This document shows, piece after piece, positions 9,646 through 18,321 of a stretch of 64,000 nt of DNA (its first letter is position 1; every line of letters starts with the position of its first letter). Source of the stretch: an uncultured Francisella sp. (GTDB taxonomy: Bacteria; Pseudomonadota; Gammaproteobacteria; Burkholderiales; Neisseriaceae); contig CALTZA010000005.1 in the NCBI GenBank assembly GCA_943913655.1, forward strand, positions 1-64,000, in the 5' to 3' direction. Below the pieces are notes generated by a model. It had not been told where the DNA came from. It saw only the letters and a list, made by a program, of their open reading frames with translations, and made no database searches. Both the position numbers and the translations under genes were made by a program.

Positions 9646-9960
9646 ATGTCAGTAGATTACGAAACTAAAAAAACAAAATTAGAATCCGAATTAAAGAGAT
9701 TAAAACAAGAATTCCTAGACCTTAAAGAAAATGGGGGAGAAAAGTTTGCTAAGGATGCTAAAGACTTAGAGAAAACTGCTTTAGACTTTTACAATAATTT
9801 TCGTACTAAAGCTAGCGAAGGTAAAGATGCTTTACAAGACCAGATTTGTCAGGCTAGCGATGTAGTTTCTACCAGTATCAGAAAAAAACCTGTTGAGACG
9901 TTATCTATCGCAGCAGGAGTGGGTTTGCTTATTGGTCTATTTTTGAGTAGAAAAAACTAG
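9646..9960 (+). CDS. yqjD: DUF883 family protein (YqjD/ElaB-like)
   Basis: A 104-residue protein with a charged, helical N-terminal two thirds (Lys/Glu-rich, probably coiled coil) and a single C-terminal membrane segment with the family's Gly-rich end (IAAGVGLLIGLFL) followed by SRKN. In E. coli the relatives YqjD, ElaB and YgaM are tail-anchored inner-membrane proteins that bind ribosomes in stationary phase. The start has AAGGATGAG upstream. It is followed by yqjE- and yqjK-like genes, the same order as in E. coli, which supports the assignment. Confidence 0.85.
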   Translation: MSVDYETKKTKLESELKRLKQEFLDLKENGGEKFAKDAKDLEKTALDFYNNFRTKASEGKDALQDQICQASDVVSTSIRKKPVETLSIAAGVGLLIGLFLSRKN

Positions 9961-9988
9961 TTATTGAGAAATATCAATCTAGTTATCT

Positions 9989-10453
9989 ATGAATATAAAG
10001 AAAATAATCAAGCAGATTCATTTTTTGGTAGCCAACCGCTCTGATATAGAGCGGTTGCTTTCTATTAGAACTGATTTATTGGGCGCCGATCTAGCAGTTT
10101 TACCTTCAAAAATATTGCTGGCTCTTTTTATTATTGCTGTAGCTGTTCTTACATTTTTTATTGGACTTGTGTTTTTATTATTAGGTTTAAATGAATTATT
10201 GACAACGCCTCAGGCTCGTCTATGGCTCCTTTTTGGAGGAGGAGTTTTTATGATGTTGTTGCTTCCCTTATTGTTACTAGTGGCACTGGTATTGATCAAG
10301 TCACCCATGAAGCAGTTCAAAAGAGATTACTTGCAAATGAAAGAAGATATCTTTTTAATTCTAGGGCAGCTAAATACTATTGAGGTAGAAAACTGTTTGC
10401 AAAAGACCTTGGATGTACCAGTATCAATAGATAAGGCAGCGGCTAATGAATAA
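9989..10453 (+). CDS. yqjE: YqjE-like membrane protein (phage holin superfamily III type)
   Basis: A 154-residue protein with two strong membrane segments at about residues 44-72 and 82-110, separated by a short loop, and a charged N- and C-terminus. This layout and its place directly after the DUF883 gene match YqjE (DUF1469). The role is unknown; co-membership with YqjD suggests a membrane-associated stress function. Its end overlaps the next gene by eight bases. Confidence 0.75.
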   Translation: MNIKKIIKQIHFLVANRSDIERLLSIRTDLLGADLAVLPSKILLALFIIAVAVLTFFIGLVFLLLGLNELLTTPQARLWLLFGGGVFMMLLLPLLLLVALVLIKSPMKQFKRDYLQMKEDIFLILGQLNTIEVENCLQKTLDVPVSIDKAAANE

Positions 10454-10682
10454 AGAAAAAGTGCAACGTCTAGAGGCAATAGTTCTTCGTACTAATTTAT
10501 TATTTGATTACTGCAAACGTGCAGGAAATAACAACTCCCAGGTGAAGAATAGGAAAATAGGCTCGCAAGTTTGGAAAAGAATAGGCGGGCTATTTCTTTC
10601 ATTATTGTTTACTAAGCCAGTGCGCCGAAAGTTAAGTCGGTATAGTCGATTCTTTAAAATGTTATATCGAGCGATTTCATAA
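10446..10682 (+). CDS. YqjK-like small basic protein
   Basis: A 78-residue, strongly basic protein (many Lys/Arg, WKRIGGLFL, KPVRRKLSRYSRFFK) that overlaps the yqjE-like gene by eight bases. The third gene of the E. coli yqjDEK operon is also a short basic protein, so position and character agree, but sequence similarity alone would be too weak for a firm call. Its 3' end overlaps the 3' end of the convergent glutathione peroxidase gene by six bases. Confidence 0.55.
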   Translation: MNKEKVQRLEAIVLRTNLLFDYCKRAGNNNSQVKNRKIGSQVWKRIGGLFLSLLFTKPVRRKLSRYSRFFKMLYRAIS

Positions 10683-11150
10683 TAACTGCTGAATACACTT
10701 TTCTATTTTTTTCTCTCCTGTTATAGGAGAGAAGCGCTTAACCACCTTTCCGTTACGATTAATCAAGAATTTAGTGAAATTCCATTTGATTGAAGAGCCG
10801 AATAAGCCAGGTTTTTGTTCCTTAAGGTAGATAAAAAGAGGATCTGCATTTTTCCCGTTAACTTCTATCTTGCCTAGGATAGGAAAAGTAACACCATAAT
10901 TAATCTGGCAGAATTGTTGGATCTCCTCATTACTTCCTGGGTCTTGCTGGGCAAATTGATTGCAAGGAAAACCTAAAATTTCTAATCCTTGTTTCTGATA
11001 GTGCTGGTATAAATATTGTAGACTCTTAAGCTGGGGAGTGAGTCCACATTTACTAGCGGTGTTGACAATTAGCAAGACTTTATTTTGAAACCTGGTAAGC
11101 CGGACATCTTGTCCTGTTTTATCTTTTACAACAAATTGATAAATCGACAT
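10677..11150 (-). CDS. Glutathione peroxidase family protein (BtuE/Gpx-like)
   Basis: Reduces hydrogen peroxide or lipid hydroperoxides, probably using thioredoxin rather than glutathione, as most bacterial members do. The catalytic set is visible: Cys in NTASKCGLT (about residue 36), Gln in FPCNQF, and Trp-Asn in KWNFTKF. The second Cys in FPCNQF is the likely resolving residue. About 157 residues is normal for the family. I chose ATG 11150 because it has GGAG six bases upstream and gives the usual MSIYQF-type beginning; an upstream ATG at 11183 would add 11 atypical residues. The gene stands alone on the minus strand. Confidence 0.9.
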   Translation of the reverse strand: MSIYQFVVKDKTGQDVRLTRFQNKVLLIVNTASKCGLTPQLKSLQYLYQHYQKQGLEILGFPCNQFAQQDPGSNEEIQQFCQINYGVTFPILGKIEVNGKNADPLFIYLKEQKPGLFGSSIKWNFTKFLINRNGKVVKRFSPITGEKKIEKCIQQLL

Positions 11151-11234
11151 TATATCTCCAATCATAATGGGAAGACTTAACATAGCCTTTTGACTTTGCG
11201 ATGAATATCTAGTTGATTTTGCTTAAGTGAAATT

Positions 11235-11678
11235 TTATTTCACTCGTTCAAAGCGGTAATAATTAAAAGTGCTTCCTGCTTGCATATCTTGTTCATTAGT
11301 AAAGTCAACATGGTTTTTACCAAGGATATAAATTTCTCCTTGCGTATCTTTATCCAGTTTAATGTAAGTGGGCTGTTTTTCGCTTAGTGTAAAGCGTCCA
11401 CTTGTACTAAAAACCTTTGATTTAGGGCCTGCTTGATAAGTTTCTATACGCGTATAGCTGTAATCTGGACGTAGCTCTAAGCGTACATGAATATTTGAGC
11501 AATCAGCACATGGCAGATTGCCTTCATATACTCTAGTACTACTAAATGCCCTGTTTAAAGAAGAGGTCTTTAGATCAGCATACTTATCTTGAGGAGAGGG
11601 AGGAGTTATTGGTAATGAGGCCCTACAGGCAGCAAATAATAGTGCAACGAATAAATTGACTAAAAGTAGTGAACGCAT
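11235..11678 (-). CDS. NlpE-like outer-membrane lipoprotein
   Basis: A 147-residue protein with a lipoprotein signal (LLFAAC, lipidated Cys at about residue 18). The NlpE N-terminal-type domain is marked by YEGNLPCADCSNIHVRLEL and the following Y/T-rich beta strands. E. coli NlpE senses copper or surface stress and signals to Cpx. This protein keeps only the first domain with its CxxC pair and lacks the C-terminal OB-like domain, as many short relatives do. The start ATG has AGGAG upstream. A stand-alone gene; a Cpx role is not shown here. Confidence 0.85.
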   Translation of the reverse strand: MRSLLLVNLFVALLFAACRASLPITPPSPQDKYADLKTSSLNRAFSSTRVYEGNLPCADCSNIHVRLELRPDYSYTRIETYQAGPKSKVFSTSGRFTLSEKQPTYIKLDKDTQGEIYILGKNHVDFTNEQDMQAGSTFNYYRFERVK

Positions 11679-12279
11679 AATTAATCTCCTAGGTTAACTG
11701 GTGAAATCTACCTTGGCACTCTAACAAAAAAAATCATAAAGATCAAAGACAGTGAAAAGTGTCTCATATATGAGACACTTTTTTATGAGTAGAAACCGTA
11801 AATAAAAATTAAGATAATAAAAGTGGGAAATGTAGGCTCTTAATAAGAGACGATTTTGTGGGATAACGGCGGAAAGGGGAGTTGATTAAGCTACGATAAT
11901 CAATAATTTTCCTGATTTTCCATGCAGGTATGTTAGAAAAAGATTAGAATACACCCTTAATATTAACTACACATTAGAAATGTCTTTTCACCGTAGCTAA
12001 CAGATTTATCTGTTTTGTTAGATTTGTTTTCAATTTTTTTCAGCTAGGCTGATTGTTTTTCTTACTAGGGTCATAGACGTAATTTAATCTAGCGCTTTAA
12101 AAGGCCTATCGTATTATTATTTTGCTTGTTTGCCTTTACAATTGTTGGTGAGCGTTGCTTAATCAGCATAAAGGAAGTTTTTAAGTTTTACCTTCGAGGA
12201 TAGAAGTGTTGTTAAGAGGTCTTATTATTTTTATCGCAACGACGATAAATATCCAGATCAATTAACCTTAACCGCTACA
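11679..12279. other. Intergenic region between divergent lipoprotein genes
   Basis: Holds the perfect hairpin at 11757-11780 and a weaker AT-rich one, AACAGATTTATCTGTT, at 11999-12014 followed by TTGTT. No coding region was recognised. Promoters for the two divergent genes must lie here, but no clear -35/-10 pair stands out. Confidence 0.4.
11757..11785. terminator. Perfect hairpin with T-run, orphan terminator or operator
   Basis: AAGTGTCTCATATATGAGACACTT (11757-11780) is a perfect 24-base palindrome followed by TTTTTA. On the + strand it is a strong intrinsic terminator, yet no + strand gene precedes it for about a kilobase. It sits about 80 bases upstream of the NlpE-like start on the other strand, so it might instead be an operator or end a small unannotated RNA. 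Confidence 0.6.
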
Positions 12280-12306
12280 GTGATTTTTTGTTATGTGGAG
12301 ATGAAA

Positions 12307-12921
12307 ATGAATTACGTTAAAACGATTTTGCTGATCGTCAACTTATTTGCATCAGCTTGCACAAATTTGTCATTTGGTAGTGATGAAGTCACAGAAAACA
12401 CATTTCAGCTAAAATCGAATTTTGTAATGAAACAAGATGCCCAATACCAATATAAGGCTAGTGGTCTTGATCAAATAACACCAAGTAACGAAGCCTTACA
12501 GACAGACCAGTTAAAGAAAGAAGATCGTGTTAGTCAGCTAGTCAAGAAAGTTAAAGGAAGTACACTTCATCAACGTTATCAACGTCTGCGTCTATCTGGC
12601 ATTGCTTCTTGGTATGGCAAAGGCTTTCATGGTAGAAAAACTGCTTCTGGGCAAAAATATAATATGTATAAATTGACAGCTGCTCATAGAAAATTACCTC
12701 TACATACCAAAATTGAAGTGACTAATTTGAAAAATGCCAGAAAAGTAATTTTGGAAGTCAATGATCGCGGTCCTTATGATCGTAGACGAATTTTAGATGT
12801 TTCTTATGCTGCTGCCAAAAAATTGGGGTTTGTTCAAAGAGGAGCGGTTCCAGTACACATTAAGATAGTTTCGCAACCTAGGAGGAGGGTAAAGTTATTC
12901 CATCGGCTTAAAAAGTCATGA
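12307..12921 (+). CDS. rlpA: RlpA-like septal ring lytic transglycosylase, lipoprotein
   Basis: About 204 residues. It begins with a lipoprotein-type signal (LFASAC, Cys near residue 18) and a 70-residue linker. The double-psi beta-barrel domain follows: SGIASWYGKGFHGRKTASG, the AAHRKLPL block, VNDRGPYDRRRILDVS and a hydrophobic end. RlpA of Pseudomonas cleaves naked glycan strands at the septum and ends in a SPOR domain; here SPOR is missing and a basic tail (RRRVKLFHRLKKS) takes its place. I chose ATG 12307 because GGAG lies six bases upstream; an upstream GTG at 12280 would put a charged stretch before the signal. Confidence 0.85.
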   Translation: MNYVKTILLIVNLFASACTNLSFGSDEVTENTFQLKSNFVMKQDAQYQYKASGLDQITPSNEALQTDQLKKEDRVSQLVKKVKGSTLHQRYQRLRLSGIASWYGKGFHGRKTASGQKYNMYKLTAAHRKLPLHTKIEVTNLKNARKVILEVNDRGPYDRRRILDVSYAAAKKLGFVQRGAVPVHIKIVSQPRRRVKLFHRLKKS

Positions 12922-13160
12922 TTGATTAAAGACAATGGTGAAATATTAGCGTGTCTGTTTCTGATAAAATTTTTATTAGCTCAAGAAGAGTAATAATCCA
13001 GAATATATGTAAATATCTGTTTGCCATAAGAATTAGTGTGAAGAAAGATTAGCACTTAACATTGGGAGGGGGGGTGTAAGGTGTACAGTGGAGTTACTGC
13101 CCGTCGTGCATGCATGATAGTGCTGTTTGTTTGCAATAGTTTCTGTCTGATGAGATAAAG

Positions 13161-13237
13161 TGGTGGCGAATCAGGGACTCGAACCCCGGACACAAGGATT
13201 ATGATTCCTCTGCTCTAACCGACTGAGCTAATTCGCC
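13161..13237 (-). tRNA. tRNA-Met (anticodon CAU)
   Basis: The reverse complement folds as a full tRNA. The acceptor stem is GGCGAAT/ATTCGCC, the D-arm TAGCTCAGTCGGTTAGAGC, the anticodon arm GAGGA-ATCATAA-TCCTT with CAU, the T-arm CCGGGGTTCGAGTCCCTG, discriminator A, and CCA is encoded (13161-13163 on + is TGG). The acceptor stem starts with a normal G-C pair, so it is not initiator tRNA. An Ile2 tRNA with lysidine-modified CAU cannot be fully excluded, but the sequence resembles elongator tRNA-Met of related bacteria. Confidence 0.93.
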
Positions 13238-13338
13238 ATCCCAACAGATTAGGCGGGGGGATTCTACGCAGGCCTTGGCTTTTTGTCAAGATGCTGCGCT
13301 AATCACTCTATTGTTAAATTATTTGTTTGGTCAATTGA

Positions 13339-14502
13339 TTATAGCTTGTGTGTTAGATCACCATGTGTAAAAGCTTGCCAAATTTGGTTATTATTTTTCC
13401 CCCAAGCCATGACTTTGAATATCTCTCCCATTTCATGAGGGTAAACTAAGGTTTGTAGGGCGCAAGTGGCGGCGTAATAGTTTTGCTCACTTGCCAATGA
13501 GCGGATACGGCGCATATATTCAGTGATGCCAAGATTGAATAAAAAATGACTTTGCGTTGTATAACCAAGTAAATCAGCACCGCTTTGAATAACTGCTTCA
13601 GCGATAGCAGAAAAGTTGATGTGCGTTGTTAAATCAAGTAGACCTGGATAGAAAAAAGGGTCATGTAAACTATGATGATGATAATAAGCCATCATGGTTC
13701 CCATGGATCGTTGTGGCAAATAGTATTCTTGAGCATCAAAACCATAATCAAATATGATCATCACAGCTTTTTCCATTCTCTCACTAATACTGCGGATAAA
13801 GGCTTGTTGCTGTAGATGTAATTCTGATTGGTATGGTTCAGGACAGTGACTTAAATATGTTTGGGCGGCCACATAAGCTGCCTTTTTTTCTTCTAATTTT
13901 TTTTCTCCATAGATTAATTGGTTTTCTTGGCCTAAACTGACTCCTATTTCCCAGAATTGGCGATAATTCTTTTTAATTAAGTTAAAAGGTATGGCATCTA
14001 GAACTTCATTAGCCAGTACTATGCCACTTAATTGATTAGGTAAGGTATTAAGATGATGCAGCTTGTTTATTGCTTGCGGGCATTTGCTTTGTATTGTGGC
14101 ACGCTGTTTTTCTCTTAATGGTGCTGATAGCTCAATAATATAGTAATCATCAATCAATTGCTCGGGAAGATAAGTCAACAGATCTGCTGCTAGTATGCCA
14201 TTGCCAGCTCCAAATTCATAAATTATTTTCTTGCCGTTTATCAATAAGGGCACTAATTGTTCTGTTAAAGTTTGCGCAAAAATGGGATGTAATTCGGGAG
14301 CAGTAACAAAATCTCCTTTTCGACCTATTTGTTGATGCTCTCTGGCATAGTAGCCTAAGCTTGGTGTATATAAAACTAGGTTCACATAATAGTCAAAAGG
14401 AATAAAACCATTATGCTGTTTTATCTGAGTGCGAATTAGGTGCAGTAGTGTTTGGCTTGTTTCTTTTTCATAAGCAGTGGGCTCAGGGGGTAAAGAAAAC
14501 AA
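13339..14502 (-). CDS. MidA/NDUFAF7-type SAM-dependent methyltransferase (DUF185)
   Basis: A 387-residue protein with the family's N-terminal IPFDYYVNLVLYTPSLGYY, the GRKGDFVTAPELHPIF block (about residue 62-78), the SAM motif EFGAGNGILAADLL (about 105-118) and LANEVLDAIPF. The mitochondrial relative NDUFAF7 methylates an arginine of complex I subunit NDUFS2; the bacterial target is not established. The start codon is TTG, with AGGAG about seven bases upstream; no ATG or GTG occurs close by that would keep the conserved N-terminus. A stand-alone gene, divergent from the dcw promoter. Confidence 0.85.
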   Translation of the reverse strand: MFSLPPEPTAYEKETSQTLLHLIRTQIKQHNGFIPFDYYVNLVLYTPSLGYYAREHQQIGRKGDFVTAPELHPIFAQTLTEQLVPLLINGKKIIYEFGAGNGILAADLLTYLPEQLIDDYYIIELSAPLREKQRATIQSKCPQAINKLHHLNTLPNQLSGIVLANEVLDAIPFNLIKKNYRQFWEIGVSLGQENQLIYGEKKLEEKKAAYVAAQTYLSHCPEPYQSELHLQQQAFIRSISERMEKAVMIIFDYGFDAQEYYLPQRSMGTMMAYYHHHSLHDPFFYPGLLDLTTHINFSAIAEAVIQSGADLLGYTTQSHFLFNLGITEYMRRIRSLASEQNYYAATCALQTLVYPHEMGEIFKVMAWGKNNNQIWQAFTHGDLTHKL

Positions 14503-14681
14503 AAAAGACTCCTGTTTAATTTAATTTTAGTATGAAATTGTAAAAGTTTTTTAGAAGTAAGGTGATTGATTTTTTTCTAAATTAAGAATTAAGTTGTGAT
14601 AGCTGCTTTGATAGTTATGTGATTATTGTTGCACAATGTCATGTTTTCAATCGTTAAATAAATAAAAAAAGAGATTATTTC

Positions 14682-14710
14682 TTGATAAAAGCAATATTCT
14701 TAGTTATACT
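14682..14710 (+). promoter_or_regulatory. Sigma-70 promoter of the dcw cluster
   Basis: TTGATA (14682-14687), a 17-base spacer and TATACT (14705-14710) form a near-consensus promoter about 85 bases upstream of the mraZ remnant. Downstream, three GGTA/GGGTA elements (14723, 14734, 14743) are loosely spaced where MraZ boxes (TGGGN repeats) normally lie. They look degenerate, consistent with loss of MraZ. Confidence 0.75.
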
Positions 14711-14793
14711 TTAAGTCAAAGTGGTAGATAATAGGGTAAAATGGTACTTTTCTCAAAACATCAAAAATAATTTAGAGTTTTAAAGATTTATAC

Positions 14794-15230
14794 ATGTTTA
14801 ACGGTGTGTAAGATCTAAGTATAGATAGTAAAGGTCGCTTAGCTATTCCCGCTAAGTTTGAAGTTTTGCGTTCATGTGCACCCTCAACATTATGTATTAC
14901 TTTAAAAGTAGAACACACCTACTGATTTATCCAGAAAAGAATTGGAGCAAAGTGCATCATGAGTTGATGGCGCTACCTACGAGTAGTGGCCGATCTTGTA
15001 GCAATTTCAATAGTTGGTTCTTGACAATACGGAGAAATTGGAGCCCGATGGTGCAGGACATATATTAATCCCACCGCGTTTACTTCAACTGGTTGAATTT
15101 GCACAAGATTAAAGAGGTGGTTATGGTAGGGCAGGTAGATCGTCTTAAGGTGTGGGGTAAGGCCCGCTGGGATGAAGAAACATGAGCTATTTTGGATTTG
15201 GATTCTGCTCTTTATAGAGCAAGAGCTTAG
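14794..15230 (+). pseudogene. mraZ: Broken mraZ, regulator at the head of the dcw operon
   Basis: Begins ATG-TTT-AAC-GGT, as MraZ does (MFRG-type), then a TAA, then SIDSKGRLAIPAKFEVL, which matches the conserved LDSKGRLSVP block. Later frames give LLIYPEKNWSKVHHELMALP, DGAGHILIPPRLLQLV and VVMVGQVDRLKVWGKARWDE, the remaining MraZ blocks in correct order. At least two frame changes and several stops make it non-functional. MraZ is normally an autoregulated repressor or activator of this cluster, so control must now come from elsewhere. Its place directly before rsmH is the standard one. Confidence 0.92.
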
Positions 15231-15256
15231 CAGCACAGGACTGCGTCTTTGAAGCG

Positions 15257-16186
15257 ATGGAACATCAAGCAGTATTATTAAGAGAAGCTGTGAATGCTTT
15301 GTTGACTAATAAAAATGGCATTTATGTTGATGCTACTTTTGGTCGAGGAGGTCATAGTGAAAAAATATTGGAATGTCTTGGGCCTAAAGGTCGATTGGTA
15401 GCACTGGATAGAGACCCGCAAGCTATAGAGTTGGCCCTAACATTGGTGAGTACGGAGCCGCGCTTGACAGCCGTATATACCAAATTTTCTCGTTTACAGT
15501 CATTATTGAAAACTCTAGATATCACAAAAATAGATGGAGTGCTGTTTGATTTTGGGGTATCTAGCCCGCAGCTTGATGATCCGGAGCGTGGGTTTAGTTT
15601 TCGACATCAGTCCTTTTTAGATATGCGTATGGATCCTAATAACGGATTAAGCGCCCGCGAGTGGTTGCAGCAAGTATCGCAAGAGAAATTAGCACAAGTA
15701 ATCAAAGACTATGGTGAAGAGCGTCATCATAAAAAGATCGCCCAAGCAATTGTAGCATACCGGCAAAAAGCGCCCCTTGATACCACGCAAACCTTAGCGG
15801 ATATTGTCAAACAAAGTGTTAAAGCACGAGAAAAAAATCAACATCCTGCAACGCGAACCTTTCAGGCGATTCGTATTGAGATTAATCATGAGTTGGAGGA
15901 GATCAAAACAGTTTTACCGCAAGTAGCTGCATTGTTAAAAGAAGGAGGAAGATTGGTGAGTATCGCTTTTCACTCCTTAGAAGATCGTCTAATCAAGCAT
16001 TTTATTAAAGGTAGTAAAGATGATCCTGAATTACCTAAGTGGGCAATGTTAAAGTCAAATGAGATAAAGCGTCAACAGCCTCCTCTACGAGCAATTGGTC
16101 GTCCAATAAGAGCAAGTCAAGCTGAAATTGCACGTAATCCTCGGGCACGTTCTGCGATTATGCGTGTGGCAGAAAGGTGTGCATGA
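15257..16186 (+). CDS. rsmH: 16S rRNA (cytosine-1402 N4) methyltransferase
   Basis: Methylates N4 of C1402 in the 16S rRNA decoding centre. At 309 residues it has normal length. Visible motifs are VDATFGRGGHS (SAM binding, about 25-35), FDFGVSSPQLDDPERGFSF (about 98-116), the PATRTFQAIRIEINHELEE block and the C-terminal RPIRASQAEIARNPRARSA. It is the second gene of the dcw cluster, right after the dead mraZ, and overlaps ftsL by four bases (ATGA). Expression probably comes from the promoter at 14682. Confidence 0.97.
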   Translation: MEHQAVLLREAVNALLTNKNGIYVDATFGRGGHSEKILECLGPKGRLVALDRDPQAIELALTLVSTEPRLTAVYTKFSRLQSLLKTLDITKIDGVLFDFGVSSPQLDDPERGFSFRHQSFLDMRMDPNNGLSAREWLQQVSQEKLAQVIKDYGEERHHKKIAQAIVAYRQKAPLDTTQTLADIVKQSVKAREKNQHPATRTFQAIRIEINHELEEIKTVLPQVAALLKEGGRLVSIAFHSLEDRLIKHFIKGSKDDPELPKWAMLKSNEIKRQQPPLRAIGRPIRASQAEIARNPRARSAIMRVAERCA

Positions 16187-16446
16187 TGATTAAACTAAAT
16201 GCTTGTTTATTGATAGTTGCTTTTCTTTCGGCTTTGGTTTTGATTTCGATGCGTAGTCAAACCAGAGGTTATTTTGATCAGGTTGAAAATCAGCGGCGAT
16301 TGATTATTAATTTAGAGGAAGAATACCATCTAATGCAACTAGAACAAGCTAAGTTAATCAATATTAATAATATTAAAGAGAAAGCAAGTGTGCTTGGAAT
16401 GCAGTTGCCAGATCCAGCTAATAAGCAAGCTCTGAAAAGTGAGTAA
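16183..16446 (+). CDS. ftsL: Cell division protein FtsL
   Basis: Small bitopic divisome protein that forms a complex with FtsB and FtsQ and activates FtsWI. About 87 residues: a short cytoplasmic N-terminus, one membrane segment (about residues 5-22), then a heptad-rich coiled coil (QVENQRRLIINLEEEYHLM) and a small C-terminal end. I use the ATG overlapping the rsmH stop (ATGA); an in-frame ATG follows immediately. The position between rsmH and ftsI is diagnostic, because the sequence itself is poorly conserved. Confidence 0.9.
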   Translation: MMIKLNACLLIVAFLSALVLISMRSQTRGYFDQVENQRRLIINLEEEYHLMQLEQAKLININNIKEKASVLGMQLPDPANKQALKSE

Positions 16447-16451
16447 ATCAA

Positions 16452-18290
16452 ATGCTAGTGCAAGGTAATTATCGAAAGATACGCAATAATCAGGGGAGAA
16501 AACGTCGACTTTCTGAAAATTCACGTATCAATATCGTACTTAGCTTTATGTTTGTTTTTGTCGTTTTTGTGGTGCTTAATGTATTGCGCTTTGAATTATC
16601 AGAAAGTCGTAAATGGGCAATGCATGGTAATAATATTTACTATCGGCATGTGCCAATTATGGCAGAAAGAGGCCGTATTTTGGATAGAAACGGTGTTATT
16701 TTAGTCATGGATAAGCCAATGCGCAATATTATTGTTGACCCGTATCAATTGATTAATTTTCCCGTAGAGAGAATGAAGTTGCAGGGAAAACCGCGTCTTT
16801 TAGAAAGGTTAAATAAGAGTGAGCAAAACTATCACAGAAACTTACAATCTTTGGCAAACTACTTGAATATACCATTACAAAAAATTGGAGAATTATTCGA
16901 TCCCAGAAGTTATATCGGTAAAACTAAGGGTGATCATTATTTAAAGCGTAATGTAGATAAAATCATTGCTAATAAAATCAAGGCGCTTAATATTCCAGGA
17001 ATAAAAATTGTTCCAATTGCAGAAAGAAGTTATCCAGATGGTAATCTTTTTGGTGAAATTATTGGTGTAGCTAATCGTAGTTGGGATGCAGAGAAAAATG
17101 AACGAATTATCGGATTAGAAGGGCTGGAATATCAATTTGATCACTATTTACGTGGACAAGCCGGTTTAAGAGTGATGATTCAAGATAATAATGGGCGTTA
17201 TATCAATATGGTTGACTCCCCAGATAATAAACCAGTCAAAAATGGCAAAGATCTAATACTTTCTCTCGATAAAAATATACAAGCAGCGGCCATGGATGCC
17301 TTGAAAAAAACAGTAGAATATCATAAAGCTAGTTCAGGCAGTGCAGTAGTTTTAGATGCAAAAACTGGAGAGATTTTGGCTATGGTCGATTATCCTAATT
17401 TTGATCCTGCTCATTTTAATAAGTATAGTTCTGAAGTACGACGCAATCATGCGATAATTGATGTGATGGAACCTGGTTCTTTATTTAAGCCTTTTATTGT
17501 TGCTAAAGCACTAGATGAAGGTAAAGTTAATCCCAATACCATTATTGATACTGCTCCCTATATTTTACAAAACCATAAAATTGCTGATGTGAGTATTTAT
17601 CCAAGTTTGACTGTCACAGGGATTATTCGTAAATCATCTAATGTTGGGGTTAGTAAGCTGATGAGTATGCTTGATTCGCAAGATGTGTATTATTATTTGC
17701 AGCAATTAGGTATAGGCAGGCAACTACATACAGAGTTTCCTGGTGAAGCTAAAGGAATATTGCACAACTGGCGTAATTGGAGCCCCTTAGACAAGGCTTC
17801 TATTTCTTATGGATACGGTGTGCAAGCGAGTTTGTTGCAGATAGCAGCTGGTTATACCATTTTTACTAATGACGGTCGGTTATTGACGCCTAGCTTTTTG
17901 AAGCTACAGAACAAGGCTCCTTCTAGCAAGCGTATTATCAGTGAAAAGACAGCAAAGCAGATGCGCCAGATTATGACAACAGTCACTGAAAAAGGAGGTA
18001 CTGGTGTTTTAGCTGCTATCGATGGTTATGCGGTTGCAGGAAAATCAGGTACCGCGAGAAAATTAGTTAATGGTCATTATTCGTCGAATTCTCATATGGC
18101 TATGTTTGCAGGATATGCGCCGGCTGATCAACCACGATTAATTGTTGCTGTCAGTATTAATAATCCCCAAGAAAATGGATACTATGGTGGTTCTGTTGCT
18201 GCACCCGCGTTTAAATTAATTATGACAAGTGCCCTAAGTATTTTGGGAGTAATGCCTTCTATGCACAGTAAACAAACAGCTCATCAATAA
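16452..18290 (+). CDS. ftsI: Penicillin-binding protein 3, septal transpeptidase FtsI
   Basis: Cross-links septal peptidoglycan in complex with FtsW. 612 residues with a basic cytoplasmic start, one membrane anchor (about 28-47), the dimerisation or pedestal domain (RGRILDRNGVILV, about 73-85) and the transpeptidase domain. The catalytic motifs are SLFK (Ser about 343), SSN (about 393) and KSGTA (about 529). Length and order match FtsI of gammaproteobacteria. It begins five bases after ftsL; the ribosome binding site is weak, so translation may be coupled. Confidence 0.97.
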   Translation: MLVQGNYRKIRNNQGRKRRLSENSRINIVLSFMFVFVVFVVLNVLRFELSESRKWAMHGNNIYYRHVPIMAERGRILDRNGVILVMDKPMRNIIVDPYQLINFPVERMKLQGKPRLLERLNKSEQNYHRNLQSLANYLNIPLQKIGELFDPRSYIGKTKGDHYLKRNVDKIIANKIKALNIPGIKIVPIAERSYPDGNLFGEIIGVANRSWDAEKNERIIGLEGLEYQFDHYLRGQAGLRVMIQDNNGRYINMVDSPDNKPVKNGKDLILSLDKNIQAAAMDALKKTVEYHKASSGSAVVLDAKTGEILAMVDYPNFDPAHFNKYSSEVRRNHAIIDVMEPGSLFKPFIVAKALDEGKVNPNTIIDTAPYILQNHKIADVSIYPSLTVTGIIRKSSNVGVSKLMSMLDSQDVYYYLQQLGIGRQLHTEFPGEAKGILHNWRNWSPLDKASISYGYGVQASLLQIAAGYTIFTNDGRLLTPSFLKLQNKAPSSKRIISEKTAKQMRQIMTTVTEKGGTGVLAAIDGYAVAGKSGTARKLVNGHYSSNSHMAMFAGYAPADQPRLIVAVSINNPQENGYYGGSVAAPAFKLIMTSALSILGVMPSMHSKQTAHQ

Positions 18291-18321
18291 CGGCCACAAT
18301 AATTCTTAAGAGTAGTGAATC

